This document shows positions 35,895 through 44,157 of a stretch of 64,000 nucleotides of DNA, piece by piece. The stretch covers positions 992,001 through 1,056,000 of the forward strand of contig NZ_JACIDR010000001.1 of NCBI RefSeq assembly GCF_014196425.1, in the 5' to 3' direction. Source of the DNA: Hansschlegelia beijingensis. Its GTDB lineage: Bacteria; Pseudomonadota; Alphaproteobacteria; Rhizobiales; Methylopilaceae. The notes beneath the pieces were generated by a model that worked only from the letters and a program-made list of their open reading frames with translations, was not told the origin of the DNA and ran no database searches. Each line of letters opens with the position of its first letter. Within the stretch, counting starts at the first letter, position 1. The translations under genes were made by a program, and so were the position numbers.

Positions 35895-38519
35895 TCAGCC
35901 GCCGGAGGCGCGGCGGCTCCACCAGCCGGTGCGGCGGGGACGGTTCGGATCCTCCGCGACCGGCTCCAGCTCGGCCGGGCGGCGCGGCTCGGGCGTCGGC
36001 GCGACAGGCTCGGCCGCAGCCTCCTCCGGCGCGGACTCGGCGGCCGGCGCTTCGACGGAAGCCTCGGGCCGGGACGCGGCCGGCGTCTCAGGGGCCGCAG
36101 CCTCCACGTCGGCCGGCTGCCCGGCCTCGGCCGCGGCAGGCTCCGCTTCTGAAGAGGCTTCGGGCGCGACGGGCGCGACGCCGGTCAGGACGGCCGCGTC
36201 GCCTGCGTCGGCCGACGCGGCGTCGGCCGGGGCGCCGGCCTCGGCGTCGGTCTCGTCGCGGCGGTTGCGACGCCCGCCCCGCCGACCGCGGCGGCGACGC
36301 CTGGCGCCATCGCCTTCGGCCTCGTCCTCTTCGGCGGCAGGCTCGGGCTCGACCGGCGTGGCGACGAGCGGCGTCTCCTCGGCGACGTCGCTGACCGCGG
36401 CCTCGACCTCGGCGGGCTCATCGTCCTCTTCCGGCCCGTCCTGGCGATCATCGGCCGCCTCGAGGTTCTGATCACCGTCGCTGCGTCCGCCGCCACGCCG
36501 GCGACGGCGGCGCCGCCGGCGACGCCCATTGCCACCCTCCAGCGTATCCTCGTCGCTCGTCGGATGGACCTGTTCCCGGGCGGCCGGCTGTTCGGCCGGC
36601 AGCTCCTCGGCCGCCTCGACCGGCGCGAGCTCCTCGGGTTCGACGCTGTCGACCCGGACCTGAGGCGCGGCGAGCCGCGGCGTGCCGCTCGCCGGATCGG
36701 TGCGCTCGACCTGCGCATGCTGGCCGGCGGGCAGGTGCTCCTCGGCCGTGACGCTGACGAAGACGCCGAAGCGGTCCTCGATCTCGCGCAGATGGGTCCG
36801 CTTCTGGTTCAGGATGTACAGAGCGACTTCGCCGCGCGTCTTGACCAGCAGGTTGCGGGACGCGTCCTTGAGGAGATGGTCCTCGACGGTGCGCAGCACG
36901 TGCAGCGCGACCGACGGCACCGCCCGCACGATGCCGGAGCCGCTGCAGAGCGGGCAGACCTCGCTCGAGCTCTCCAGCACGCCGGTGCGGATGCGCTGGC
37001 GCGACATCTCCATCAGGCCGAAGTGCGAGATGCGCCCCAGCTGGATGCGCGCCCGGTCGTCCTTGAGGCAATCCTTGAGCTTCTTCTCGACGGCGCGGTT
37101 GTTGCGCCCCTCTTCCATGTCGATGAAGTCGATGACGATCAGGCCGGCGAGATCCCGCAGGCGAAGCTGGCGGGCGACCTCCTCGGCGGCCTCCAGGTTG
37201 GTGCGAAGCGCGGTGTCCTCGATGTTGTGCTCACGGGTGGAGCGACCCGAGTTCACGTCGATCGCGACCAGAGCCTCGGTCTGGTTGATCACGATGTAGC
37301 CGCCGGACTTCATCGTGACGACGTTCGAGAACATCGCGTCCAGCTGGGTCTCGACGCCCATCTTCGAGAACAGCGGCTGGCTGTCCCGGTAGGGCTGGAC
37401 GATCTTCGCGTAGCTCGGCATGAGCATCCGCATGAAGTCCTTGGCCTCGCGGTAGCCCTCTTCGCCCGCGACGAGAACTTCGTCGATGTCCTTGTTGTAG
37501 AGGTCGCGGATCGCGCGCTTGATCAGCGATCCCTCCTCATAGACCAGCGCGGGGGCGCTCGACTTGAGAGTGAGCTCCCGCACCGTCTCCCACAGGCGCA
37601 TCAGGTATTCGAAATCGCGCTTGATCTCGGGACGCGTGCGGCTGGCGCCCGCGGTCCGCAGGATCACGCCCATCCCCTCCGGCACCTCGAGGTCGGAGGC
37701 GACCTCCTTGAGGCGTTTGCGGTCCTGGGCGGAGGTGATCTTGCGCGAGATGCCACCGCCGCGGGCGGTGTTCGGCATCAGCACGGAATAGCGCCCCGCA
37801 AGCGACAGATAGGTGGTGAGAGCCGCGCCCTTGTTGCCGCGCTCTTCCTTCACGACCTGAACCAGCAGGATCTGGCGGCGCTTGATGACTTCCTGGATCT
37901 TGTAGGAGCGCAGGCGGCGCGGGGCGCGGTCGGGCATCTCCTCGAAAGCCTCCCCGGCGCCGACCGATTCAACGGTCTGCTCCTCCGGGTCGCCGCTTTC
38001 GACCTTCTCCTCCTGCTCGGCGACGTGTTGCTCGACCGCGGCTTCGGATCCGGCGTCATCGCCGCCCTCCGAAGCCTCAGCCTCGCCGGACGTCTCGTCG
38101 CCGTCCTGCGTCGTCTCCGCGTCGGCGGAGACCGCGTCGTCGCTGTCGGAGGAGGTCGCCTTGGGGCGCGCGCGGCTGCGCCGGCGCCGGTTGGCGGCGG
38201 GCTTCTCCTCGGCGGCCTCTTCCTCGGCGTGCGCCTTCTCGTCCTCGGCGATCAGCGCCTGCCGGTCCGCGACCGGGATCTGGTAGTAGTCGGGATGGAT
38301 CTCGCTGAAGGCGAGGAAGCCATGGCGGTTGCCGCCATATTCGACGAAGGCGGCCTGAAGAGACGGTTCAACCCGCGTCACCTTGGCGAGATAGATATTC
38401 CCGCGAAGCTGCTTGCGGTTAGCGCTCTCGAAGTCGAACTCCTCAACGCGGGAGCCTCGAACGACGACCACCCTCGTCTCCTCCGGGTGGGTGGCGTCGA
38501 TGAGCATTTTATTGGCCAT
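35895..38519 (-). CDS. rne: Ribonuclease E
   Basis: RNase E is the endonuclease that begins mRNA decay and processes rRNA and tRNA. The 874-residue protein starts MANKMLIDATHPEETR. Its S1 domain is interrupted by an acidic/basic low-complexity insertion (about 93–200), typical of alphaproteobacteria. Catalytic Asp421 (VAIDVNSGR) and Asp464 (IVIDFIDMEE) are present, as is the Zn-link motif CPLCSGSG (522–529) used for tetramer assembly. Residues about 600–874 form a disordered scaffold with Arg-rich runs and acidic stretches. The extreme C-terminus (RTGWWSRR) matches the GWW peptide that recruits PNPase in Caulobacter. The ATG at 38519 is the family start. rne is divergent from amiC across the window's only long gap. 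Confidence 0.96.
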   Translation of the reverse strand: MANKMLIDATHPEETRVVVVRGSRVEEFDFESANRKQLRGNIYLAKVTRVEPSLQAAFVEYGGNRHGFLAFSEIHPDYYQIPVADRQALIAEDEKAHAEEEAAEEKPAANRRRRSRARPKATSSDSDDAVSADAETTQDGDETSGEAEASEGGDDAGSEAAVEQHVAEQEEKVESGDPEEQTVESVGAGEAFEEMPDRAPRRLRSYKIQEVIKRRQILLVQVVKEERGNKGAALTTYLSLAGRYSVLMPNTARGGGISRKITSAQDRKRLKEVASDLEVPEGMGVILRTAGASRTRPEIKRDFEYLMRLWETVRELTLKSSAPALVYEEGSLIKRAIRDLYNKDIDEVLVAGEEGYREAKDFMRMLMPSYAKIVQPYRDSQPLFSKMGVETQLDAMFSNVVTMKSGGYIVINQTEALVAIDVNSGRSTREHNIEDTALRTNLEAAEEVARQLRLRDLAGLIVIDFIDMEEGRNNRAVEKKLKDCLKDDRARIQLGRISHFGLMEMSRQRIRTGVLESSSEVCPLCSGSGIVRAVPSVALHVLRTVEDHLLKDASRNLLVKTRGEVALYILNQKRTHLREIEDRFGVFVSVTAEEHLPAGQHAQVERTDPASGTPRLAAPQVRVDSVEPEELAPVEAAEELPAEQPAAREQVHPTSDEDTLEGGNGRRRRRRRRRRGGGRSDGDQNLEAADDRQDGPEEDDEPAEVEAAVSDVAEETPLVATPVEPEPAAEEDEAEGDGARRRRRGRRGGRRNRRDETDAEAGAPADAASADAGDAAVLTGVAPVAPEASSEAEPAAAEAGQPADVEAAAPETPAASRPEASVEAPAAESAPEEAAAEPVAPTPEPRRPAELEPVAEDPNRPRRTGWWSRRASGG

Positions 38520-39053
38520 GTAGGGAACTCTTGAGTACGGCCGGGCTGGCTGGCGGCGGTCGAAAAAATCGACAGCGCGGGCAGGGCGCGCGGAAGGCGC
38601 GGGGGCACGGCGGCGGTTGGGTTGATTGAGCCTAGGCGGCGCCGCTTTCGCGAAGCCAGCGCGGCGCGCGTGTTCGGCAAACGCCGGCGAAGCCGACGGA
38701 TCGAGGTTTCGGACGGAGCGGGAGCGGCGTATCTCGCCGTGCGCATTGGTCCGAGCCACCTCGCAAATCTGGAACGGCCCGGGCTCGGTGGCCGGACCGC
38801 GTCGCGTGACGTCAACAGCTGGCCCGGCGAAGAAATCGTGGGCCGCTCACGGCGCGTGTCCCGGTCGGCGCCTTGACGCCGGCAGGGTGCTGAACGCTTT
38901 CGCTGAGGGTCCTCATTCGCCGTCGGCAGCGACGCAAGCCATTCCCGGACAGGATGCCTTGGAGTGGCGCGCTAAGCTGCGAGGCGGCGCACTGAGGCCG
39001 CTCAGACGAAACGGGACGGAAAAAAGACTCGCCGCGTTTCGCCGTGGGCGCCG
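38520..39053. other. Long rne–amiC intergenic region, rne-proximal part
   Basis: No gene is apparent here. Short open frames on the plus strand (for example from 38622 and 38626) have no family features or ribosome-binding site and overlap what should be the long rne 5' untranslated leader. RNase E leaders in Gram-negative bacteria are long and control rne autoregulation, which would account for much of this stretch. I see no clear intrinsic terminator or operator. Confidence 0.5.
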
Positions 39054-39076
39054 ATGTTTAGCCGAGGAGGCAACCT

Positions 39077-39175
39077 GTGACAAGAAGTAGGCGCGAGAGC
39101 GCGCTTGCGACTTTCCCGAGCGTGAAAGATGACTTCCGGCCGCTCCCGGATGCGCCGCGCCTTCCGCTGATTTAA
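39077..39175 (+). CDS. Candidate 32-residue small ORF between rne and amiC
   Basis: GTG at 39077 is preceded by GAGGAGG (39064–39070) at 6-base spacing, one of the best ribosome-binding sites in the window. It opens a 32-codon frame ending TAA at 39173–39175. The peptide begins MTRSRRESALATFPSVKDDF and ends in a Pro/Leu-rich tail; the start is basic and there is no membrane segment. A nine-codon frame (ATG 39054 to TGA 39080) overlaps its start as GTGA, so translation could be coupled. amiC starts 74 bases further on the same strand, so this could be a leader peptide for amiC. Evidence is the site and spacing only; no homologue is known to me. Confidence 0.4.
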   Translation: MTRSRRESALATFPSVKDDFRPLPDAPRLPLI

Positions 39176-39249
39176 AGACGATTAACCCTGGGCTCGTAAC
39201 ACGGTTCAGGCTCGATAATCACGCCGTTCGAGAAGCTTCGCGATTCACG

Positions 39250-40476
39250 ATGATCCGTTCGCCTCTCTTCGTCCTTCTGGCGCTCATCGCGCTGATCGCG
39301 CCGTGCGGGGTCTCGCTCGCCGAGCCGGCTGCGGCCGCGCGCCCGGTGGCGACTGACGCGCGCATCGCGGGGGACGAGCAGCGCACGCGGCTGATCATCG
39401 ACCTTTCGGCGTCCGCGGAAATCAGGGCGTTCACTCTCGCCGACCCTTACCGGGTCGTGATCGATATGCCGGAGGTCGCCTTCCGGCTGCCGGAGACCGC
39501 TGGCCGCGAGGGCAGGGGGCTGATCAGCGCCTACCGGTTCGGTCTTCTGGCGCCCGGTCGCTCCCGGATCGTGGTCGACGTCAAGCGGCCGGTCGCGATC
39601 GACAAGGCCTTCGTGCTCGATTCCGTCGCCGGCCAGCCCGCGCGGCTCGTGCTGGACCTCACGCCGAGCGACCGCAAGGCGTTCCTGCAGTCGCTGTCGA
39701 GCCGGGAAGGGGACCCTACGGGCACGATCGACAAGGCGGCCGCCGCCGCGCCGCCGGAGAAGCGCGACCTGCCGGTCGTCGTCATCGACCCGGGCCATGG
39801 CGGCGTCGATCCCGGCGCGGCGGGGCCCGCCGGCGCGAGCGAGAAGGACATCGTGCTGGCGTTCGCCAAGCGGCTGAAGGAGAAGATCGAGGCCGGCGGC
39901 GTCTCCCGCGTGGTGCTGACGCGGGACGACGACAACTTCATCTCATTGCCCGCCCGCGTGAAGGTGGCGCGCGACAACGCCGCCAGCCTGATGATCTCGA
40001 TCCACGCCGACACCCTGGCCGATCCTTTCGGCGTCCGCGGCGCCACGATCTACACCCTCTCCGAGAAGGCCTCGGACAAGGAGGCGGAGCGGCTCGCCGA
40101 GAAGGAGAACCGCGCCGACCTCATCGCGGGCGTCGACCTGTCGGAGGAGCCGGAGGAGGTGGCGGGCATCCTCTTCGATCTGGCCCGGCGCGAGACCAAG
40201 GCCTTCACGACGCAGTTCGCGCGCGGGCTGGTGAAGGAGCTCAAGGAAGCCGCCAAGCTCAACAAGAACCCGCTTCGATCGGCCGGTTTCCGGGTGCTCA
40301 GGGCGCCGGACGTGCCGTCGGTGCTTCTCGAGCTCGGCTATCTGTCGAGCCCGGAGGACGCCAAGCTGATGATGTCCGACAAGTGGCGCGATCAGGCGAC
40401 GGACGCCGTCGCGGAGGCGGTCGCGCGGTACTTCGACACCCGTATCGCGCAGGGCACACCGCGGGCCGTAAATTAA
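39250..40476 (+). CDS. amiC: Periplasmic N-acetylmuramoyl-L-alanine amidase
   Basis: AmiC cleaves the bond between muramic acid and the stem peptide to split septal peptidoglycan. The 408-residue protein has a Sec signal peptide (1–24), an AMIN domain (about 38–150) that targets the division site, and an Amidase_3 domain with the zinc ligands His183 (IDPGHGGVDPG), Glu198 (ASEKDIV) and a later His in MISIHADTL. The catalytic Glu is in LLELGYLSSPED. The helix over the active site that is regulated by EnvC/NlpD-type activators is present as the long segment around residues 280–315. Cluster order rne–amiC–mrcA is conserved in alphaproteobacteria. An M23 peptidase in this window could be an activator-like protein. 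Confidence 0.95.
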   Translation: MIRSPLFVLLALIALIAPCGVSLAEPAAAARPVATDARIAGDEQRTRLIIDLSASAEIRAFTLADPYRVVIDMPEVAFRLPETAGREGRGLISAYRFGLLAPGRSRIVVDVKRPVAIDKAFVLDSVAGQPARLVLDLTPSDRKAFLQSLSSREGDPTGTIDKAAAAAPPEKRDLPVVVIDPGHGGVDPGAAGPAGASEKDIVLAFAKRLKEKIEAGGVSRVVLTRDDDNFISLPARVKVARDNAASLMISIHADTLADPFGVRGATIYTLSEKASDKEAERLAEKENRADLIAGVDLSEEPEEVAGILFDLARRETKAFTTQFARGLVKELKEAAKLNKNPLRSAGFRVLRAPDVPSVLLELGYLSSPEDAKLMMSDKWRDQATDAVAEAVARYFDTRIAQGTPRAVN

Positions 40477-40613
40477 CCTCGCGCCGCCTGCGCCGCACAT
40501 TCTCCACAAAGCGGCTCGATCCCGTGGCATAGCGAGACGCGCGCGATCGGCCAGCATCTGCGCCCGGTCGGGCGGGCTGACGCGTCGCGCTGCGCCAGAT
40601 ATGCGAGGATCGC

Positions 40614-43073
40614 TTGCGCCTGCTTGTGCGTTTTTTCGGCTTCCTGTTCGCGACCGGAGCTCTCCTGGGCCTCGCCGGGGCCGCGGTCGCGGGCTATTTC
40701 GTGTGGAAGTACTCGAAGGAACTGCCCGACTACGAGCAGCTCGCGAAGTACGAGCCGCCGATCATGACGCGGCTGCACGCCAATGACGGCCGCCTGATCG
40801 CCGAGTACGCCAAGGAACGTCGCCTGTTCCTGCCGATCCAGGCCATTCCGCAGCGCCTGATCCAGGCCGTGACCTCGGCGGAGGACAAGAACTTCTACGA
40901 GCACGGGGGTCTGGATTTCGCCGGCATCGCGCGCGCGGCGCTGTCGAACTTCCAGAACCAGGGCCGGCGGCCGCAGGGCGCGTCCACCATCACGCAGCAG
41001 GTCGCCAAGAACTTCCTGCTGACCAACCGGCAGGATTACGAGCGCAAGATCAAGGAGGCGCTGCTCGCGCTCCGGATCGAGCAGACCTACTCCAAGGATC
41101 GCATCCTCGAGCTCTATCTCAACGAGATCTATCTCGGGCTCGGAGCCTATGGGGTCGGCGCGGCCGCCCTGGTCTATTTCGACAAGTCCGTCAGCGAGCT
41201 GACGCTGGCCGAGGCAGCCTACCTGGCGGCGCTGCCCAAGGCGCCGAACAACTACCATCCGTTCCGCTACCCCGAGCGCGCGATCGAGCGCCGCAACTGG
41301 GTGATCGACCGGATGGTCGAGAACGGCTACGCGACCGCCGAGGAAGGGGCCGCGGCCAAGAAGTCTGCGCTCGACGTCGACCCCCGGCCGACCGGCAACC
41401 AGCTTCCTGCGAGCGAGTACTTCAACGAGGAGGTGCGGCGGGTCCTCTATGAGCGCTATGGCGAGAAGGGCCTCTACGAAGGAGGCCTCTCGGTCCGCAC
41501 GACGCTCGACCCGCAGTTGCAGCTGATCGCGCGCAAGTCGCTCAGCGACGGGCTGGTCCGTTACGACGAGGCCCGCGGCTGGCGCGGGCCGCTGCGCGAG
41601 ATCGATCCGCGCGGCGACTGGGGCCTCGCGCTCGCCGACATCCCCGCCTACACCGACGTGCGTCCGTGGCGGCTTGCGGTGGTGCTCGACGCGGGCGCCG
41701 CGCAGGCCTCGATCGGGCTGCAGCCGGGGCGCGACAAGTCCGGCGCCGTGACGCGCGAGCGCGAGACCGGCACGCTGTCGCTCGAGGGCGTGCGGTGGGC
41801 GAAGTGGGCCAAGGGCCCTGAGCAGGGCCGGGCGGTCAAGACGGTGTCGCAGGTCGTGAAGCCGGGCGACGTGATCTATGTCGAGCCCGCCAAGGAGGGC
41901 TCCTCGGAGTATCGCCTGCGGCAGATCCCGGACATTTCCGGCGGGCTGGTGGCCATGGACCCGTACACTGGCAGCGTGCTCGCGCTCGCCGGAGGGTTCT
42001 CCTTTGACGAGAGCCAGTTCAACCGCGCCACCCAGGCGCTCAGGCAGCCGGGCTCGTCGTTCAAGCCGTTCATCTATGCGGCGGCGCTCGACAACGGCTA
42101 CACGCCCTCGAGCGTCGTGCTCGACGGGCCGATCGAGATCGACCAGGGGCCGGGCATCGGCATCTGGAGGCCCGAAAACTACGCCAAGAAGTTCTACGGC
42201 CCCCAGACCCTCCGCTTCGGAATCGAGAAGTCGCGCAACGTCATGACGGTGCGCCTCGCCCAGGACATGGGCATGCCGATTATCTCCGAATATGCGCGCA
42301 GGTTCGGCGTGATGGAGGATCTCCCGCCCTACCTGTCGATGGCGCTCGGCGCCGGGGAGACGACCGTTCTTCGGATGACGGCCGCCTATGCCATGTTCGC
42401 GAACGGCGGCAAGCGCGTGACGCCGAGCGTGATCGACCGGATCCAGGACCGCACGGGGAAGACGATCTACCGGCATGACGACCGGCAGTGCCTCGGCTGC
42501 ACGGCGACCGCCTGGGCCGGCCAGGACGAGCCGAAGCTGGTCGACGGGCGCGAGCAGGTGCTGGACCCGATGACCGCCTATCAGATCACCTCGATGATGG
42601 AGGGAGTCGTGCTGCGCGGCACCGGCACCGCGGTGCGGGCCGTGGGCAAGCCGATCGCGGGCAAGACGGGGACCACCAACGACTATAAGGACGCCTGGTT
42701 CGTCGGCTTCTCGCCCGATCTCGTGGTCGGCGTCTATCTCGGCTACGACAAGCCGCATTCCCTGGGGAGCGGCGAGACCGGCGGCTCCGTCGCCGCGCCC
42801 GTGTTCACCGAGTTCATGAAGGCCGCGCTGGCCGACAAGCCCGCCACCCCCTTCCGCGTGCCGCCCGGCATCAAGCTGATCCGCATCAACCCCACGTCGG
42901 GGATGCGCGCGTCCGCCGGCGACCCGAAGGTGATCCTGGAGGCGTTCAAGCCGGGGACCGCGCCTGCTGACAGCTACTCGATCATCGGGCAAGCCGCGCC
43001 GTCGGATCGTCCGCAGGTCGTGACCCCTGAGGCCGACCGGGCGGTGCGGACAGGCACCGGCGGGCTGTACTGA
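40614..43073 (+). CDS. mrcA: Penicillin-binding protein 1A (bifunctional transglycosylase/transpeptidase)
   Basis: This class A PBP polymerises and cross-links peptidoglycan. The 819-residue protein has a membrane anchor (8–31) and a GT51 domain with catalytic Glu90 in AVTSAEDKNFYEHGG and the QGASTITQQVAKN block. It also has an OB-like insertion (about 320–430) and a transpeptidase domain. That domain carries Ser481-x-x-Lys484 (QPGSSFKPF), SRN in KSRNVMTV, and Lys684-Thr-Gly (AGKTGTTNDYKDAWF). The start is TTG at 40614 with GAGG 5–6 bases upstream; there is no ATG in a suitable place. It follows amiC by 137 bp, the usual alphaproteobacterial order. Confidence 0.96.
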   Translation: MRLLVRFFGFLFATGALLGLAGAAVAGYFVWKYSKELPDYEQLAKYEPPIMTRLHANDGRLIAEYAKERRLFLPIQAIPQRLIQAVTSAEDKNFYEHGGLDFAGIARAALSNFQNQGRRPQGASTITQQVAKNFLLTNRQDYERKIKEALLALRIEQTYSKDRILELYLNEIYLGLGAYGVGAAALVYFDKSVSELTLAEAAYLAALPKAPNNYHPFRYPERAIERRNWVIDRMVENGYATAEEGAAAKKSALDVDPRPTGNQLPASEYFNEEVRRVLYERYGEKGLYEGGLSVRTTLDPQLQLIARKSLSDGLVRYDEARGWRGPLREIDPRGDWGLALADIPAYTDVRPWRLAVVLDAGAAQASIGLQPGRDKSGAVTRERETGTLSLEGVRWAKWAKGPEQGRAVKTVSQVVKPGDVIYVEPAKEGSSEYRLRQIPDISGGLVAMDPYTGSVLALAGGFSFDESQFNRATQALRQPGSSFKPFIYAAALDNGYTPSSVVLDGPIEIDQGPGIGIWRPENYAKKFYGPQTLRFGIEKSRNVMTVRLAQDMGMPIISEYARRFGVMEDLPPYLSMALGAGETTVLRMTAAYAMFANGGKRVTPSVIDRIQDRTGKTIYRHDDRQCLGCTATAWAGQDEPKLVDGREQVLDPMTAYQITSMMEGVVLRGTGTAVRAVGKPIAGKTGTTNDYKDAWFVGFSPDLVVGVYLGYDKPHSLGSGETGGSVAAPVFTEFMKAALADKPATPFRVPPGIKLIRINPTSGMRASAGDPKVILEAFKPGTAPADSYSIIGQAAPSDRPQVVTPEADRAVRTGTGGLY

Positions 43074-43136
43074 GCGCCAGATCTGTCGGCGCGGGACGAT
43101 AGCCACGAGGTCGGCCTCCGCCGCGTCGTCGCCGCG

Positions 43137-43682
43137 GTGGCGTTGCTCAATCTCGGCTATTTCGGCGTCGAGATCGCCGTCGCGCTGGCTATCGGCTCGG
43201 TCTCGCTGTTCGCCGACAGCGTCGACTTCCTCGAGGACGCCTCCGTCAATCTTCTGATCCTGATGGCGCTCGGATGGTCGCTGAGGGCGCGCGCGCGCGT
43301 CGGCATGCTGCTCGCGGCGATCCTGCTTGCGCCGACAGCCGCCACCCTATGGACCGCGTGGGACAAGTTCTGGGATCCGGCCGTTCCGACCCCGATCGCC
43401 CTGACGCTCGCAGGCGGCGGCGCGCTGCTCGTGAACCTCGTCTGCGCGCTCATGCTGGCCCGCTGGCGCAGCCACGGCGGCAGCCTCACGCGCGCCGCCT
43501 TCCTGTCCGCCCGTAACGACGTCGCCGCCAATGTCGGCATCGTGGCGGCCGGAGCCGCGACCTACGCGCTGCACTCGCCGTGGCCGGACCTCGTCGTGGG
43601 GCTGGCGATCGCGGCGATGAATCTCGACGCGGCGCGCGAGGTCTGGGAGGCCGCCGGCGAGGAACGCCGCGCGGCGGCCTGA
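43137..43682 (+). CDS. Short cation diffusion facilitator-like membrane protein
   Basis: The protein covers a CDF-type transmembrane unit only. Helix 1 ends in VEIAVALAIGSVSLFADSVDFLEDASVN, where ADSVD and LED sit where the metal ligands HxxxD lie. Later SARNDVAANVGIVAAG resembles the second site on helix 5. No C-terminal cytoplasmic domain is present, so the 181-residue product is about 60% of a normal CDF. Five or six helices are predicted. GTG at 43137 begins inside helix 1. The frame is open upstream to a stop at 43071, with CTG at 43083 giving a more natural N-terminus (LSARDDSHEVGLRRVV). The substrate is unknown; these short forms are common in alphaproteobacteria and are annotated as putative cation transporters. 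Confidence 0.75.
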   Translation: MALLNLGYFGVEIAVALAIGSVSLFADSVDFLEDASVNLLILMALGWSLRARARVGMLLAAILLAPTAATLWTAWDKFWDPAVPTPIALTLAGGGALLVNLVCALMLARWRSHGGSLTRAAFLSARNDVAANVGIVAAGAATYALHSPWPDLVVGLAIAAMNLDAAREVWEAAGEERRAAA

Positions 43683-43688
43683 GAGCGG

Positions 43689-44021
43689 TCAGCCCTCGGT
43701 TTCTTCCAGAGTGAGAATCGTGGGGGCGGCCGGCGAATAGTTCGGGATGTCGGCCACGGCGGCCTGGCCCTCGGGGGATCCGAGAGCCGCCTGGATCGCG
43801 TCCACGCTGTCGAACGTGCCCACGAACACCCAGAAGAACGCGCCGTCCGCTCCGTCGATGCCCTTCGCGGGTCCGTAGCTGAAGCGTCGAAGGCCGGGCA
43901 TCTTCTGCACGAGCGGCATGTGCACCGAGCGGAAATGCTGGTCGAACTGCGCCGGATCAGCGGGCTTGGGATACATCACGATGAGCTTGGTCAAGGTCGT
44001 CTCCATGTTGGAGCGAACCAT
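43689..44021 (-). CDS. EthD-domain protein
   Basis: The 110-residue ferredoxin-like dimeric alpha/beta-barrel protein fits the EthD family. The motif VMYPKPADPAQFDQHFRSVHMPLVQKMPGLRRFSYGP carries the conserved YxxPxDxxxFxxHYxxxHxPL-like pattern, and PNYSPAAPTILTLEE closes it. Members are small homodimers associated with degradation gene clusters, but their reaction is usually unknown. A second start (44006, METTLTK) is possible; neither has a clear ribosome-binding site. It is convergent with the CDF-like gene and divergent from prfB. No operon partner suggests a pathway. Confidence 0.8.
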   Translation of the reverse strand: MVRSNMETTLTKLIVMYPKPADPAQFDQHFRSVHMPLVQKMPGLRRFSYGPAKGIDGADGAFFWVFVGTFDSVDAIQAALGSPEGQAAVADIPNYSPAAPTILTLEETEG

Positions 44022-44157
44022 CTAGAGCCCGCCCCAGGCATTTCCCACCCGCGCTCGACGAAAGCGCCGAGCGCTCGGCCGGCGGTTTACAGAGACCCGC
44101 CCGGCCGCTACCAGTCCCCGCCCCATCCACCAGAACACTCCGGAATCCGAACTGGCC

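Noticed and set aside
38626-39090. A 154-codon plus-strand frame in the rne–amiC gap
   Set aside because: No ribosome-binding site, no family features, and it lies in the expected rne leader.
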